A stretch of 64,000 nt of DNA from Halolactibacillus miurensis (GCF_900116255.1 NZ_FPAI01000009.1:1-64000); one strand, 5' to 3'; positions 49,808 to 59,339 are shown, counted from the stretch's first letter. Translations and numbers: made by a program. The notes: generated by a model not told the origin, from the sequence alone.

Positions 49808-49887
49808 AAACATTTCTAGTTATATAGAAATGAGAAGAAGAGGTTACGTATTCACTCACCATAAAATACATTCGAAATTACATATTA

Positions 49888-50085
49888 TCAACTAGTAAAA
49901 TAATGCTTAAACGCTTTGTTTATACCTTTTAGCCCAATAATCAATGAGAGACTTCTCATTACTAATTCAGCAACGAGTAATGTCCCCATGTCACACTTTC
50001 TAGAAATGGCTGATATGCTAAATCCTTGTTTATGTAGTTGATGTACTTGTAAAATCACATGTATTTTTACACCCTTTACACCCAC
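49888..50085 (-). pseudogene. IS21-like transposase fragment
   Basis: A 65-codon frame begins GVKIHVILQVHQLHKQGFSISAISRKCDM, the first HTH of an IstA-type transposase. The SRxTV continuation is lost and unrelated residues follow. No second gene (istB) or inverted repeats are seen. It marks old transposition at the edge of the AT-rich accessory segment. Confidence 0.45.
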
Positions 50086-50238
50086 CTATTAATAAATCTA
50101 TCATAACGCATGAGACTATTATTTGGTGTAAAAAGTGTTCATTTTTATCAGGAGAAATCTGTATACTTTATTTTAGCAGTTACATCACTCATTTTAAGAT
50201 AAATGACTTAGAGTTTTATCTTAGAGTAAAAAGCAATA

Positions 50239-50511
50239 CTACTTATTTGATTTCCTCTTGTAATTGTTATGCCACATAAAAATACTCATAACTGAGAAAA
50301 AAATTGCAAATACGAGAATATAATAATATAGAATACTATTTACATAGATTTCTTTATATCTCTCTATTGTATATGAGAAACCATATGTAATAATGCCCCA
50401 AAAAAATCCACCAAGTAATACTGTAGCTGTACTTACAATAGAAAGAAAGAATGGATATAGTACAAAAGCGAATACTTTGCCTTTATTAGCAATTTTTTCA
50501 TACTTGTTCAA
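50239..50511 (-). CDS. Small membrane protein, possible immunity partner
   Basis: This 90-residue protein has three predicted membrane helices (about 14-34, 36-50 and 60-80) and a basic C-terminus (HNNYKRKSNK). The TTG start at 50511 follows GGAGTG by 6 bp. It lies 31 bp downstream of a secreted-protein gene on the same strand and probably shares its transcript. Small multi-pass proteins behind secreted peptides often give self-immunity; here that is only inference. Confidence 0.6.
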   Translation of the reverse strand: MNKYEKIANKGKVFAFVLYPFFLSIVSTATVLLGGFFWGIITYGFSYTIERYKEIYVNSILYYYILVFAIFFSVMSIFMWHNNYKRKSNK

Positions 50512-50542
50512 CTTGATTCACTCCTATGTTTGATTGAAGTGA

Positions 50543-51418
50543 TTATCTATTTGTATAATCAATTATTGAGTCTCGAAGAAAAGTGTCATAGCTGTAAACA
50601 TATCCAACAGGACCTGTATATTTTAGAGTTTCTCTGCTAGGACTATCTATCATAACTCTAAGGTATTTTTTCCCGCTATTTTTATAATAATTCCAGCCTT
50701 TTACAATCCCTAACCAAGTTTCCCACTTAGTTTCATAATGTGCTTTAGTGTCTATATCCTTAGTCAATACTCCATTAATTAATGCTGAACTTAATGTTGC
50801 AGTGAGCGCGCCAGCTGCAATAGACCAAGTTACAGATCCACCTAAAGCAGAGATAAGTAAACTTACAGCAGTAGACAGAGTCATATCTCTTAAAAGGTGA
50901 ATTTTTTTCTCTGATGTAAATGAACTACCACTACTTTTTTTATAGCCTTTAGTAGTATAACCAAAAATTAGATCTTTATATGACTTTACATAAGAATAGC
51001 CAGATGAATACGGAAAAGCACTGCTGGCATTCAGGACAATTAGGTTTGATGGACTTGCAATTTGAGTACTTGGTCCTATTTCATATGATGAAAGTTCACT
51101 TTTAGGATCAGCATCAGTGATTAAATCTTCTATATTGCTTTCTTCTACATTACTTAGTTTTCCATTATCATACTCTACTTCTACCAAAGTATTATTCTTT
51201 TTATCTACTTTGGAGGAATTTGTTATTTCATCGTTAAGATATTGTTTTATAGTTCCATCAGATTCTTGTACTAATGTAATTTTGTTATTATTTTCATCAA
51301 CAAATGTAAAACTATTATCACTTTCAGAAGCAGAAGCGAAAACACTCATATTAAATGTGGGAATAAGTAACGAGAAACAAATAGCAATGGTCAAAAGGTA
51401 TTTAGATGTTTTGTTCAT
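50543..51418 (-). CDS. Secreted protein with long hydrophobic C-terminal segment, toxin-like
   Basis: This 291-residue protein starts at ATG 51418 and has a clear signal peptide (about 1-29, cleaved after SVFA-S). An acidic propeptide-like region follows (about 30-120). Its C-terminal part includes a glycine/alanine-rich hydrophobic hairpin (TAVSLLISALGGSVTW, then AAGALTATLSSALING, about 185-222) and ends in an aromatic, basic domain (WLGIVKGWNYYKNSGKKYLR). This layout is reminiscent of membrane-active bacteriocins, but I cannot name a family. Codon use is markedly AT-rich compared with the riboflavin genes, which suggests acquisition. Confidence 0.6.
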   Translation of the reverse strand: MNKTSKYLLTIAICFSLLIPTFNMSVFASASESDNSFTFVDENNNKITLVQESDGTIKQYLNDEITNSSKVDKKNNTLVEVEYDNGKLSNVEESNIEDLITDADPKSELSSYEIGPSTQIASPSNLIVLNASSAFPYSSGYSYVKSYKDLIFGYTTKGYKKSSGSSFTSEKKIHLLRDMTLSTAVSLLISALGGSVTWSIAAGALTATLSSALINGVLTKDIDTKAHYETKWETWLGIVKGWNYYKNSGKKYLRVMIDSPSRETLKYTGPVGYVYSYDTFLRDSIIDYTNR

Positions 51419-51424
51419 AATCAT

Positions 51425-51888
51425 ACTCCATTCCTTAGTTTTGGTTTTACAAATCAGTGTCCTTTTTTAATTTGTAAATAAATTATATATATAATTATTA
51501 ATAATGTAAATGTTTTTATTGCAATATTTTGTTAAATTTTTTCAGGATCCGAGGTACGACTTTTTCGGTCCTGAATGAAAATGATGACAGTAAAGGTCCT
51601 CACTTCATGCTTAATAATCTTATAGTATGTATTTCCTAATTGCAGTGGTCTCAATAATTCAGGACATAGGCTTGAGTTGTTGTGAATGTGTAGGTGAAAT
51701 TATTTCGTTGCTGTCGAACGAACACATTTCGCTTTTAAACTCGTATTATGGGCGTACTTGTTTACTTTATAAAAAAGATGTCAGTGGGTTATTTTAGCAA
51801 ACAATCTCTGTCTTACTAAACATCTCTTCACTGACATCAAATATTATAAAATTGATTTGTTCTGTCTGTTATCTCGTATGTTTTACTC
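51425..51888. other. AT-rich intergenic region with one hairpin
   Basis: No convincing gene is seen in these 460 bp. A palindromic structure lies at 51540-51575 (TTCAGGA ... TCCTGAA with inner TCCGA/TCGG). Downstream are AT-rich stretches that include the promoter region of the secreted-protein gene and the 3' end of the exporter operon (TGTCAGTG ... CACTGACA around 51778-51837, a likely terminator for bmrD-like). Confidence 0.5.
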
Positions 51889-53910
51889 TTACATTGCTTC
51901 TTCTATACCGGCTTGTTGCATCTTATACATCTGATAATAACTACCTTTTTCATTTAGTAATGACAGGTGTGTTCCGCGTTCAATAATTTCACCCTTATTT
52001 AGGACGATAATTTGATCTGCGTGTTGAATCGTCGAAAGTCGATGGGCAATTACGAGCATGGTCCGTCCTTTACTTAAAACATTCATCGCTTCCTGAATCA
52101 TCATTTCTGTTTCAGAGTCGATATTAGCTGTTGCCTCGTCCAAGATAAGAATCGCTGGGTCAAAAGCTAACGCCCTTGCGAATGATAAAAGTTGACGCTG
52201 TCCGGTTGAGAATTCATTCCCATTTTCACCAACGGGCTCATCATACTGTCGTGGCAGCTTTTCGATAAAACGATCTGCCCCGACGGCTTTTAGCGCTTCA
52301 ATCGCTTTATCGCGACTGATGTTTGGATCATTTAATGTGATGTTAGAAAGCACTGTCCCAGTAAAGATAAACGGGTCTTGTAAGACAATCGCCATATGTG
52401 CCCGTGTTTGTTGTCGCGTAAGTGTTTGTGTATCCATACCATCTAATTGAACGGTGCCGCTGTCAGGATCGTAGAACCGAAATAGTAAATTCATCACGGA
52501 GCTTTTGCCAGAACCAGTATGGCCGACAAAGGCGGTTGTTTCACCTGGTGCAACGTGGAAAGACAAATCATTTAAAATCGTCTCACCTTTGTCATAACCG
52601 AAAGTGACATGGTCAAATCTTACGTCACCTTTAATTCTAGGTAAAGTATTTTCTTCAATCACTTCAGTTTCTTCATCAAGTAACTGAAACACGCGTCCAG
52701 CTGAGACTCTTGCTTGTTCTAACTGAGGTAATTGATTGACCATTTGAGTCATCGGTTCGAATAGCCGCGTTAAATAATCAACAAAGGCATAGAGCAAACC
52801 AGTTGAGACGAGCATCGTCCCAGTCAAGGACTGGTTACCGAAGAACCAAATAAAGCTAAGAAACGCAATCCCGCGAAGGACATTCACTAAGTTGTATGAT
52901 GTGAGCGCTGATAGGGCCACCATTTTCTTTTGATAGCGGTAATGCTTGTCATTTAACTGTTCAAACTCATTAGCTCGGTCATTCGTCCGTCTAAAGGCTT
53001 GAATAATCGGCATCGTTTGGATGGATTCATTAATAGATGCGTTAATATCGCTATTAACTGAACGAATCACTTCATTGTATTTCCCGGCATACGCTTTATA
53101 AAACTTCATAAACAACATGAGGAGGGGCAATAACATGAGACTCATCGTTGCCAAGGTTGGATTTAATAAATAAAGGGCAATAATAATACCCGCCATATAA
53201 ATAAATCCGTTCACAAATGTTTCTAATACCCGGACATACAGTTCTTTAATGGCTTCGGTGTCATTCGTCACCCGTGCTAAAATCTTCCCGGCTGGCATAT
53301 TGACAAAATAGCGCATCGGTAAGCGCTCAACCGTTTCAAAGACATCATTCCGCATCGTTTGAATGATTTTATTCGCATGGACTTGTAATAAATACGTCTT
53401 TAGATATTGGAAGACGGAGGCAATTAAAATCAAGCCAAGATAAAGCGCTAACCAAAGCATAATGGGTTGTACTTCCGGTGTAAAAAAGTTAGCCGCGGTG
53501 CCAGCAGATAATTTTTCTGCTTGAAAATTTTCCGACTCAGACATAAGTGACTGTCCATCTTCTGACACGCGAAGTGTCTCACCAACCGGAACCTTACCTT
53601 CGGCGAGATAATAGTCACGGTTTACTTGAACAAATGTGACGGTACCAGTAACCACATCGTCCTCGTCTAACCGATCGGCTCTTTTTAAGTAGCGATCGTT
53701 GAGCTCAATCGTGTCGTTGTCATTATTGTTAGTGACTGTCGCCCACTCGGTTTGAACGCCAACGATGTGGCGGTCAATCACTTGTTTGGCGATGAACGGT
53801 CCAGTGAGTTCTAAGGCGACCGCAATAATGAGGGCAATGAGCGCAAACGTAATCGTTTGTTTGTTAATGAAAAGATAACGTAATAAACGTTTTTCTACAG
53901 AGGCTTTCAT
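51889..53910 (-). CDS. bmrD: ABC exporter subunit BmrD-like, with extracellular domain
   Basis: This 673-residue half-transporter has six membrane helices in two blocks and an ATPase domain (about 435-673) with Walker A GHTGSGKSS, signature STGQRQLL and Walker B ILILDEAT with catalytic Glu. About 95 residues between helices 1 and 2 (about 50-145) form an extra soluble domain, as described for BmrD of Bacillus subtilis. It pairs with the upstream subunit as a heterodimeric multidrug exporter. The genes overlap by 4 bp. Confidence 0.9.
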   Translation of the reverse strand: MKASVEKRLLRYLFINKQTITFALIALIIAVALELTGPFIAKQVIDRHIVGVQTEWATVTNNNDNDTIELNDRYLKRADRLDEDDVVTGTVTFVQVNRDYYLAEGKVPVGETLRVSEDGQSLMSESENFQAEKLSAGTAANFFTPEVQPIMLWLALYLGLILIASVFQYLKTYLLQVHANKIIQTMRNDVFETVERLPMRYFVNMPAGKILARVTNDTEAIKELYVRVLETFVNGFIYMAGIIIALYLLNPTLATMSLMLLPLLMLFMKFYKAYAGKYNEVIRSVNSDINASINESIQTMPIIQAFRRTNDRANEFEQLNDKHYRYQKKMVALSALTSYNLVNVLRGIAFLSFIWFFGNQSLTGTMLVSTGLLYAFVDYLTRLFEPMTQMVNQLPQLEQARVSAGRVFQLLDEETEVIEENTLPRIKGDVRFDHVTFGYDKGETILNDLSFHVAPGETTAFVGHTGSGKSSVMNLLFRFYDPDSGTVQLDGMDTQTLTRQQTRAHMAIVLQDPFIFTGTVLSNITLNDPNISRDKAIEALKAVGADRFIEKLPRQYDEPVGENGNEFSTGQRQLLSFARALAFDPAILILDEATANIDSETEMMIQEAMNVLSKGRTMLVIAHRLSTIQHADQIIVLNKGEIIERGTHLSLLNEKGSYYQMYKMQQAGIEEAM

Positions 53911-55664
53911 TCAGTCTCCACCTCCTCAGTCATTTGTTGAATCATAAATTGTTCTTTGTACCAGCCATTTTGCTGCATGAGAGTGTCATGGGTTCCGTGT
54001 TCTGTGATTTTACCGTCTGTCAGAACAATAATTTGGTCCGCATGGGTGACAGCTGATAAACGGTGAGCCGCAATCAAGGTTGTTTTTTGTTGGCGCTCTG
54101 CTTTTAAATGGTCAATAATTGTTGCTTCTGTTTTACCATCAACGGCAGATAAGGCATCATCTAAGATTAACATCTCAGGATCCATTAACAACGCTCGGGC
54201 TAATGATAACCGTTGTTTTTGACCACCCGATAATGTGACCCCACTTTCGCCTACAAGCGTATCAAGTCCGTTTGAAAGGGCATCGATATCAGACTTTAAC
54301 GAAGTTGATGTCAGCATCTTATTAATCACGTCATCAGAGGCATGACCAACCCCAAATAAGAGATTCTCGCGTACCGTTTTAGAGAATAAAATGTGTTGTT
54401 GCGGCACGTAGCCAATCCACTCGCGCGTCAAATCAAGTGATAACTGATCAATAGGCACATCATTAATGCGTAAGTCGCCTTCTGGTGCAGGGTATTGTCT
54501 TAATAGTTGTTTGAATAACGTTGTTTTACCTGCGCCAGTTTTACCGACAATCCCAATCGTTTCCCCTTGTTTTATGTTTAAATGAATGTTTTTTAAGGCC
54601 GGCTCTTTTGAGCCTGGATAACGAAACGTTACGTCGTTAAATTGAATGACTTCTGGTTTCTTTACTTCAACCGGTTGTTTTGGTTCTTTCACGTCCGATT
54701 GTTGTTTTAAGACATGATTGACCCGGTCGAGGGACGCGTTCCCACGCTGCATCACATTAATGAGTTCACCAATCGCAAACATCGGCCAGATAATCATACC
54801 TAAATAGACGTTAAATGAGACAAGGTCGCCAATTGAGATACGGTTATCCATCACCATGATGGCGCCGTAACCTAAACCAATGGTGTAAGATATCCCGACA
54901 AGGATTTTCATCGTTGGTTCAAAGAAAGCTTCCATCTGAGCGACAGCTTTATTTTTAATAAACACGTCTTGTGTTTTTTCTTTAAAGCGTTCCAGGTCAT
55001 GATTTTCCTGAACAAACGCCCTTGTGACACTAACCCCGCGGATGGATTCAAGGGTATAGTTGTTTAAGTCACTAAACGCTTCCTGAGCATCGGTAAAGCG
55101 TAAATGAATAATTTCTCCGTACTTATAAACAATAATGGCCATAATTGGCATTGGAATGAGGGCCATCAATGTCAATGTCCAGTTCACGGTAAAGCCCATC
55201 ATTAAGACGATAAAAGACATGTATACCGTTGAATCGACAAGCGTTAAAATACCAAAGCCTGATGTCATCATGATGGCTTTTAAATCATTCGTGGCCCGGG
55301 CCATTAAGTCACCGGTCCGGTTTTTACTAAAGAATCGTGGGCTCATCATGAGAAAGTGACGCATTAACTTTGAACGTATTTGCCGTTCAAGCAACAAAGC
55401 ACCGCTAAATAAAGTATAATCCCATAAAAACATAATCGCATACGTTAAAATGATGAGTCCGCCATATATGAGTAGTGTCTCAGTTAACGATTCTTTGGTC
55501 AGTTCGTTGAACTGAATGGCATCAATCGCATTCCCGACGAGTCTCGGGGGAATAAGGTCAAGGAAACTTGCGAACATAAGTGCCATAATTGCGACCAGAT
55601 AACGTAACCATTGGTCTTTAAAAAACCAAGCTAACTTTTTAAATACTTGAAACATGTTGTTCAC
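53907..55664 (-). CDS. bmrC: ABC exporter subunit BmrC-like, with degenerate catalytic site
   Basis: This 585-residue half-transporter has six membrane helices (about 15-300) and an ATPase domain with Walker A GKTGAGKTT, signature LSGGQKQR and Walker B LILDDALS, where Asp replaces the catalytic Glu. One such non-canonical site per pair is a hallmark of heterodimeric exporters; BmrC has the same feature. It should export drugs or antibiotics together with BmrD. A leader with two small peptides and two terminators precedes it. Confidence 0.9.
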   Translation of the reverse strand: MNNMFQVFKKLAWFFKDQWLRYLVAIMALMFASFLDLIPPRLVGNAIDAIQFNELTKESLTETLLIYGGLIILTYAIMFLWDYTLFSGALLLERQIRSKLMRHFLMMSPRFFSKNRTGDLMARATNDLKAIMMTSGFGILTLVDSTVYMSFIVLMMGFTVNWTLTLMALIPMPIMAIIVYKYGEIIHLRFTDAQEAFSDLNNYTLESIRGVSVTRAFVQENHDLERFKEKTQDVFIKNKAVAQMEAFFEPTMKILVGISYTIGLGYGAIMVMDNRISIGDLVSFNVYLGMIIWPMFAIGELINVMQRGNASLDRVNHVLKQQSDVKEPKQPVEVKKPEVIQFNDVTFRYPGSKEPALKNIHLNIKQGETIGIVGKTGAGKTTLFKQLLRQYPAPEGDLRINDVPIDQLSLDLTREWIGYVPQQHILFSKTVRENLLFGVGHASDDVINKMLTSTSLKSDIDALSNGLDTLVGESGVTLSGGQKQRLSLARALLMDPEMLILDDALSAVDGKTEATIIDHLKAERQQKTTLIAAHRLSAVTHADQIIVLTDGKITEHGTHDTLMQQNGWYKEQFMIQQMTEEVETE

Positions 55665-55690
55665 TCCTTTTCTAACACATAAACATTTGA

Positions 55691-55744
55691 CTAGCCAAAG
55701 CCTTCTCCTTGGTTGTCATTTTTAATGGGTGTTCTTACTAACAT
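55691..55744 (-). CDS. Leader peptide 2 of the bmr operon
   Basis: A 17-codon frame (MLVRTPIKNDNQGEGFG) has a strong AAAGGAGG site 7 bp upstream and ends 27 bp before the bmrC-like start. It lies behind both attenuators. Its upstream sequence (AACGAAAAGGAGG) copies that of leader peptide 1, suggesting duplication. Confidence 0.5.
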   Translation of the reverse strand: MLVRTPIKNDNQGEGFG

Positions 55745-55781
55745 TTCTTTTTCCTCCTTTTCGTTAATGATTGATTAAACG

Positions 55782-55814
55782 AAAAAAAGCACAGACATCC
55801 GAGACGTCTGTGCT
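55782..55814 (-). terminator. Attenuator terminator 2 of the bmr operon
   Basis: AGCACAGAC/GTCTGTGCT with a 9-nt loop is followed on the minus strand by T7. It lies between the leader peptides. Confidence 0.85.
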
Positions 55815-55845
55815 AAACACCCATCTAAAAGTGATGGGTATACGC

Positions 55846-55874
55846 AAAAAAAGGTCACGAATATTCTCGTGACC
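55846..55874 (-). terminator. Attenuator terminator 1 of the bmr operon
   Basis: GGTCACGA/TCGTGACC with a 6-nt loop is followed on the minus strand by T7, 80 nt after leader peptide 1. The GGTCAC strand could alternatively pair with GTGACC sequences in the leader. Confidence 0.85.
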
Positions 55875-55954
55875 ACGTGGTTTGAAGATGTGCTAAATGT
55901 ATCGATCAATCCTTACTTAACGTCAAAATGATAAGTAAAGATGAGCCGAATAAT

Positions 55955-56038
55955 TTAGGCAAACATCATATCAGTGGAGGTCACGGTGAAATCATTTACT
56001 TGTGTCATAGGTGCGGGTTTTACAATGATTGAATTCAT
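55955..56038 (-). CDS. Leader peptide 1 of the bmr operon (BmrB-like)
   Basis: A 27-codon frame (MNSIIVKPAPMTQVNDF ... MMFA) starts at 56038 with GGAGGTCAC upstream. The Shine-Dalgarno stretch GGAGGTCAC (56043-56051) is perfectly complementary to GTGACCTCC inside the frame (55976-55984). Ribosome position would thus change leader folding. In B. subtilis a translated BmrB leader controls bmrCD by ribosome-mediated attenuation; the sequence here differs but the layout is the same. Confidence 0.65.
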   Translation of the reverse strand: MNSIIVKPAPMTQVNDFTVTSTDMMFA

Positions 56039-56076
56039 GATTGTGACCTCCTTTTCGTTTATTAATCAATAAACAA

Positions 56077-56105
56077 AGTATAGACCTATCAAAACTATCC
56101 GTCAA
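56077..56105 (-). promoter_or_regulatory. Promoter of the bmr operon
   Basis: On the minus strand TTGACG (56100-56105) and TATACT (56077-56082) are exactly 17 bp apart, about 40 bp upstream of leader peptide 1. The 56106-56380 gap further upstream holds no gene that I can support. Confidence 0.75.
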
Positions 56106-56380
56106 CAGAAAAAAGAAAAAAAGACTAAAAAGTACATAATGTCCCAATATGATCATGAATATGTACTGACAGTTATTCATGATCAACACATCATCTAGTC
56201 ACAATTCTCATTCATCAATAGCCTAAAATATGTTTAACTACCTATCGGTAAAATATCTAAAAACCGCCATATTTCGGCCCGTTATAATGGGTGTTAAAGT
56301 GTTACAATGAAAAGCATATCGCTATATGTTAGTAAGTACAAACATGAATTTTTTTGATAGATTATTAAATGTGACAAATA

Positions 56381-56436
56381 AAAACAGACAAAGAAGACAT
56401 ATATCACTAATGATTTATGTCTTCTTTGTCTGTTTT
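56381..56436 (-). terminator. Terminator after glutathione peroxidase
   Basis: A perfect stem of about 20 bp (AAAACAGACAAAGAAGACAT and its complement) with a 15-nt loop lies 5 bp beyond the stop codon. T-rich sequence follows on the minus strand. Confidence 0.85.
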
Positions 56437-56440
56437 GTAT

Positions 56441-56914
56441 TTAGAGTAACTTTTTTATCTCACCTTCAAACGCTTCTGGTTCTGTTTTTGGCGCAAAACG
56501 GTTGACGACATTGCCGTCTCGGTCAATGAGAAACTTGGTGAAGTTCCATTTGATTGCCCCGCCTAAGATGCCCGACTGTTGTTTGGTTAAGTACTTAAAT
56601 AATGGATGGGCGTCTTTCCCGTTCACATTAATTTTACTAAACAGTGGAAAGGTGACGCCAAAATTAAGCTGGCATGCTTGACTGACTTCTTCGTCTGTCC
56701 CTGGTTCTTGATTTAAGAACTGATTACTCGGGAAACCTAATACGACAAACCCATCATCTTTGTATTTTTGATACAGTGTTTCGAGACTGTTAAACTGATT
56801 CTTTAACCCGCATTTTGTTGCCGTATTGACGATTAAGACAACCTTGCCTTTATAATCCTCAAGCGACTGCTCTTTATGATCGATTGTTTGGACGTTAAAT
56901 TCATAAATACTCAT
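56441..56914 (-). CDS. Glutathione/thioredoxin peroxidase (GPx family)
   Basis: This 157-residue thiol peroxidase has catalytic Cys in NTATKCGLKNQF, Gln in GFPSNQFLNQEPG, and Trp/Asn in IKWNFTKFLIDRDG. It is the Cys-containing bacterial GPx (BsaA/Gpo type) that reduces hydroperoxides, usually at the expense of thioredoxin. The ATG at 56914 has GGAGGGAAA upstream. Monocistronic with a very strong terminator. Confidence 0.93.
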   Translation of the reverse strand: MSIYEFNVQTIDHKEQSLEDYKGKVVLIVNTATKCGLKNQFNSLETLYQKYKDDGFVVLGFPSNQFLNQEPGTDEEVSQACQLNFGVTFPLFSKINVNGKDAHPLFKYLTKQQSGILGGAIKWNFTKFLIDRDGNVVNRFAPKTEPEAFEGEIKKLL

Positions 56915-57168
56915 ACTTTTCCCTCCGTGTCATATATTAATTTTCATCTGATTTGGCTTTAGTTACGCACTGGTACGAATTAATAGCGAATGAGCCACTT
57001 CTTGTGTATACCCTATTGTTTAAAAGGTTAATCAATGATAAGCAGGTAAATAGAAGATATTAAATAGTAGAGAAAATGATAAGGTTTAAGAGCAATGTAA
57101 AAAGGCTAATTACATAATGATAACAATAGTCGATTGTTCATTTGAAAAAAATAAATGAGGTGAAGAAA

Positions 57169-57675
57169 ATGGCTGTACAAGTAACACTCCGTCCACTTGA
57201 GTATGAAGATTTAGTTGATGTGAAACGGTGGTACAATGACCCAACAACATTAACGATGATTGGACACACACCGAAAAGTTTAACAGCGATTGAAGAGATG
57301 GTTGAACAGATGGAACAGACCGGGGCAGAAATTTATGTGATTGAATCACGCCAACATGATAAGCTTGGATGGATTCATTTAACATCGATCAACCAAAGCC
57401 ACGGGAGAGCTGAGATTGGCCTCATGTTAGACCGAGAGCATCAAGGACAAGGTCACGGGGAAGCGGCGATGCTTCAGATGCTGTCGTATGCGTTTGATCA
57501 CTTACGCCTGAATAAAGTGTATCTCACCACACGAGGCATTAATGAAAAAGCAAAAGGTTTATATGAAAAGTTAGGCTTTAAGATTGAAGGCACGTTTAAA
57601 GACCATTGCTTTGTGAACGGGAAATATTATGATACGTACTTTATGAGTTTATTTGAATCCGATTGGCGTCATTAA
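57169..57675 (+). CDS. GNAT-family N-acetyltransferase
   Basis: This 168-residue GNAT (RimJ/RimL or SpeG-like) has VTLRPLEYEDLVDVKRWYNDP at the N-terminus, the acetyl-CoA loop in EHQGQGHGEAAMLQML, and LNKVYLTTRGINEKAKGLYEKLGFKIEGTF at the C-terminus. The substrate (protein N-terminus or polyamine) cannot be decided. ATG 57169 with GAGGTGAA is preferred over an in-frame start nine codons upstream. Confidence 0.85.
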   Translation: MAVQVTLRPLEYEDLVDVKRWYNDPTTLTMIGHTPKSLTAIEEMVEQMEQTGAEIYVIESRQHDKLGWIHLTSINQSHGRAEIGLMLDREHQGQGHGEAAMLQMLSYAFDHLRLNKVYLTTRGINEKAKGLYEKLGFKIEGTFKDHCFVNGKYYDTYFMSLFESDWRH

Positions 57676-57756
57676 TACACGCCTAGCTATTGATAAACAA
57701 AAATCTAAATTCTTTTTTTGATATTCTAAAAAGTTATTTTGCAGATCAGAAAGAAA

Positions 57757-57803
57757 AAATGAGCGGTCATCCCTTACGTGATAAGGCATGCCGCTCATTA
57801 TTA
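57757..57803 (-). terminator. Terminator after trhO
   Basis: AATGAGCGG/CCGCTCATT with an inner CCTTA/TAAGG and T6 on the minus strand, 23 bp beyond the trhO stop. It may also serve the convergent GNAT. Confidence 0.85.
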
Positions 57804-57825
57804 TGTTGTATAAAATAGTGGCGAA

Positions 57826-58791
57826 TTAGATCGCTTTCTGTGTATCTTGTTCAAGGGCTGCTAAACGTGCAGCCACATCTGCTTCTGTTAGTTCGTATTC
57901 TTCTACATAACGGTTACGTTCGTGCACACGGCAGTCATGTGTACAACTACGTAAATGTTTATGTTCGTTTTCTTCTGAACAGATGAATTGTTTATTACAT
58001 TCAGGATTAGCGCAATTTACATAGCGTTCACAAGGTTCGCCGTCAAAATAATCGCGACCAACAACCACGTGTTCTACTTGGTTAATCGGCACACTGATTC
58101 TTTCGTCAAAGACATACATTTTACCGTCCCATAATTGCCCCTTTGTTTCTGGGTGTTTCGCATAAGTCGCAATCCCACCATGGAGTTGGTTGACATTTTC
58201 AAAGCCTTTTTGAAGTAACCAACCAGAGAATTTCTCACAACGAATCCCGCCGGTACAATAAGTTAAGATGCGTTTACCTTTAAACTTCTCTTTATGCTCA
58301 TCAATCCATTGAGGTAATTCGCGGAATGTATGGATATCTGGACGCACGGCCCCGCGGAAGTGACCGAGGTCGTATTCGTAGTCGTTGCGGGCATCGATGA
58401 CAACGGTGTTCTCATCTTGCATCGCTTCGTAGAAATCTTTTGGTTCTAGATAATTTCCTGTGATTTCATTTGGATTAATATCCTCAGCGCCTAGTCTCAA
58501 TGTCACAAGCTCAGGGCGTGATTTAACTTTCAGCTTCTTAAAGGCATGGCCTTCCGCTGGGTCAATCTTAAACGGCATCTCATGAAACATCGGATGATTA
58601 TTCATATACTGAATGTAACGCTCAGTATCTTCTTTTGTTCCTGAACAGGTACCGTTAATCCCTTCATGTGAGATTAAAATCCGTCCAAGTAAATTAAAGT
58701 CTGCACAAACACGTTTGTGTTCTTTAGCGAATTGATCCGGGTTTTTAATGTCAACATATTGATAATACAATAATACTTGATAATTTTCCAT
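57826..58791 (-). CDS. trhO: tRNA uridine-34 hydroxylase (rhodanese-like)
   Basis: This 321-residue enzyme hydroxylates U34 of tRNAs using oxygen, the step before mo5U/cmo5U formation. It has an N-terminal alpha/beta domain ([34 protein letters not shown]), a rhodanese domain (about 120-225) with the catalytic loop [11 protein letters not shown], and a C-terminal Cys-rich region ([10 protein letters not shown], then [10 protein letters not shown]). ATG 58791 follows AGGTGG; an extended frame upstream lacks a site. Formerly UPF0176. Confidence 0.93.
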   Translation of the reverse strand: MENYQVLLYYQYVDIKNPDQFAKEHKRVCADFNLLGRILISHEGINGTCSGTKEDTERYIQYMNNHPMFHEMPFKIDPAEGHAFKKLKVKSRPELVTLRLGAEDINPNEITGNYLEPKDFYEAMQDENTVVIDARNDYEYDLGHFRGAVRPDIHTFRELPQWIDEHKEKFKGKRILTYCTGGIRCEKFSGWLLQKGFENVNQLHGGIATYAKHPETKGQLWDGKMYVFDERISVPINQVEHVVVGRDYFDGEPCERYVNCANPECNKQFICSEENEHKHLRSCTHDCRVHERNRYVEEYELTEADVAARLAALEQDTQKAI

Positions 58792-59005
58792 TTTCTTATA
58801 ACCACCTATTTTTCGTATTTGCAAGATACGGATGTAGGGGTAAATCAACTTAGTCTCTTGCATCATCCATTATAATGAAATACATAAACTTTATCAACCT
58901 TTAAGTTAATAAAGTGACAGAGTCAGAAAGAGGCTTTGTTTTATACTTTACAAAAAGCTCAGATATCTACTACACTACTTGTATAGAAAAGAAGGTGAAC
59001 AAACA

Positions 59006-59326
59006 GTGGATCAATATGACAAAAAAGCACAAGAAGAAGCGGTGATTAAACATTACCAGCAACAAGAAGAGACGATGATTTTATTGTTTTGTCAGTGGTG
59101 TGTAAATCATGATTTAGACCCGGCCACGTTATACCAAGAAGCCTATCCGACCCAACTTGTCCCTAAACAATTAGAAGAAATCAATGAACAAACGGTAGGA
59201 AAAGATGAAGGGCTTGATGTCGATACGGCGTTACTCATTGACGTGATGAGCCAGTTCAGTAACAATGACTTAGCTTTTGTCGTGAATAACTATGATGAAC
59301 AGTTGAAGAAGAAACAAAAGAAATAG
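59006..59326 (+). CDS. Hypothetical cytosolic protein
   Basis: This 106-residue acidic helical protein starts at GTG 59006 after GAAGGTGA. It contains EETMILLFCQWCVNHDLDPATLYQEAYPTQ and ends with a Lys-rich tail (LKKKQKK). It resembles small uncharacterised Bacillales proteins, but I cannot name a family. A perfect 46-bp palindrome follows. Confidence 0.6.
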   Translation: MDQYDKKAQEEAVIKHYQQQEETMILLFCQWCVNHDLDPATLYQEAYPTQLVPKQLEEINEQTVGKDEGLDVDTALLIDVMSQFSNNDLAFVVNNYDEQLKKKQKK

Positions 59327-59339
59327 CGGCTAAGATAAG

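Noticed and set aside
55992-56189. 65-codon hydrophobic frame on the minus strand near the bmr leader
   Set aside because: It overlaps the promoter and leader peptide 1 in another frame and lacks a ribosome site.
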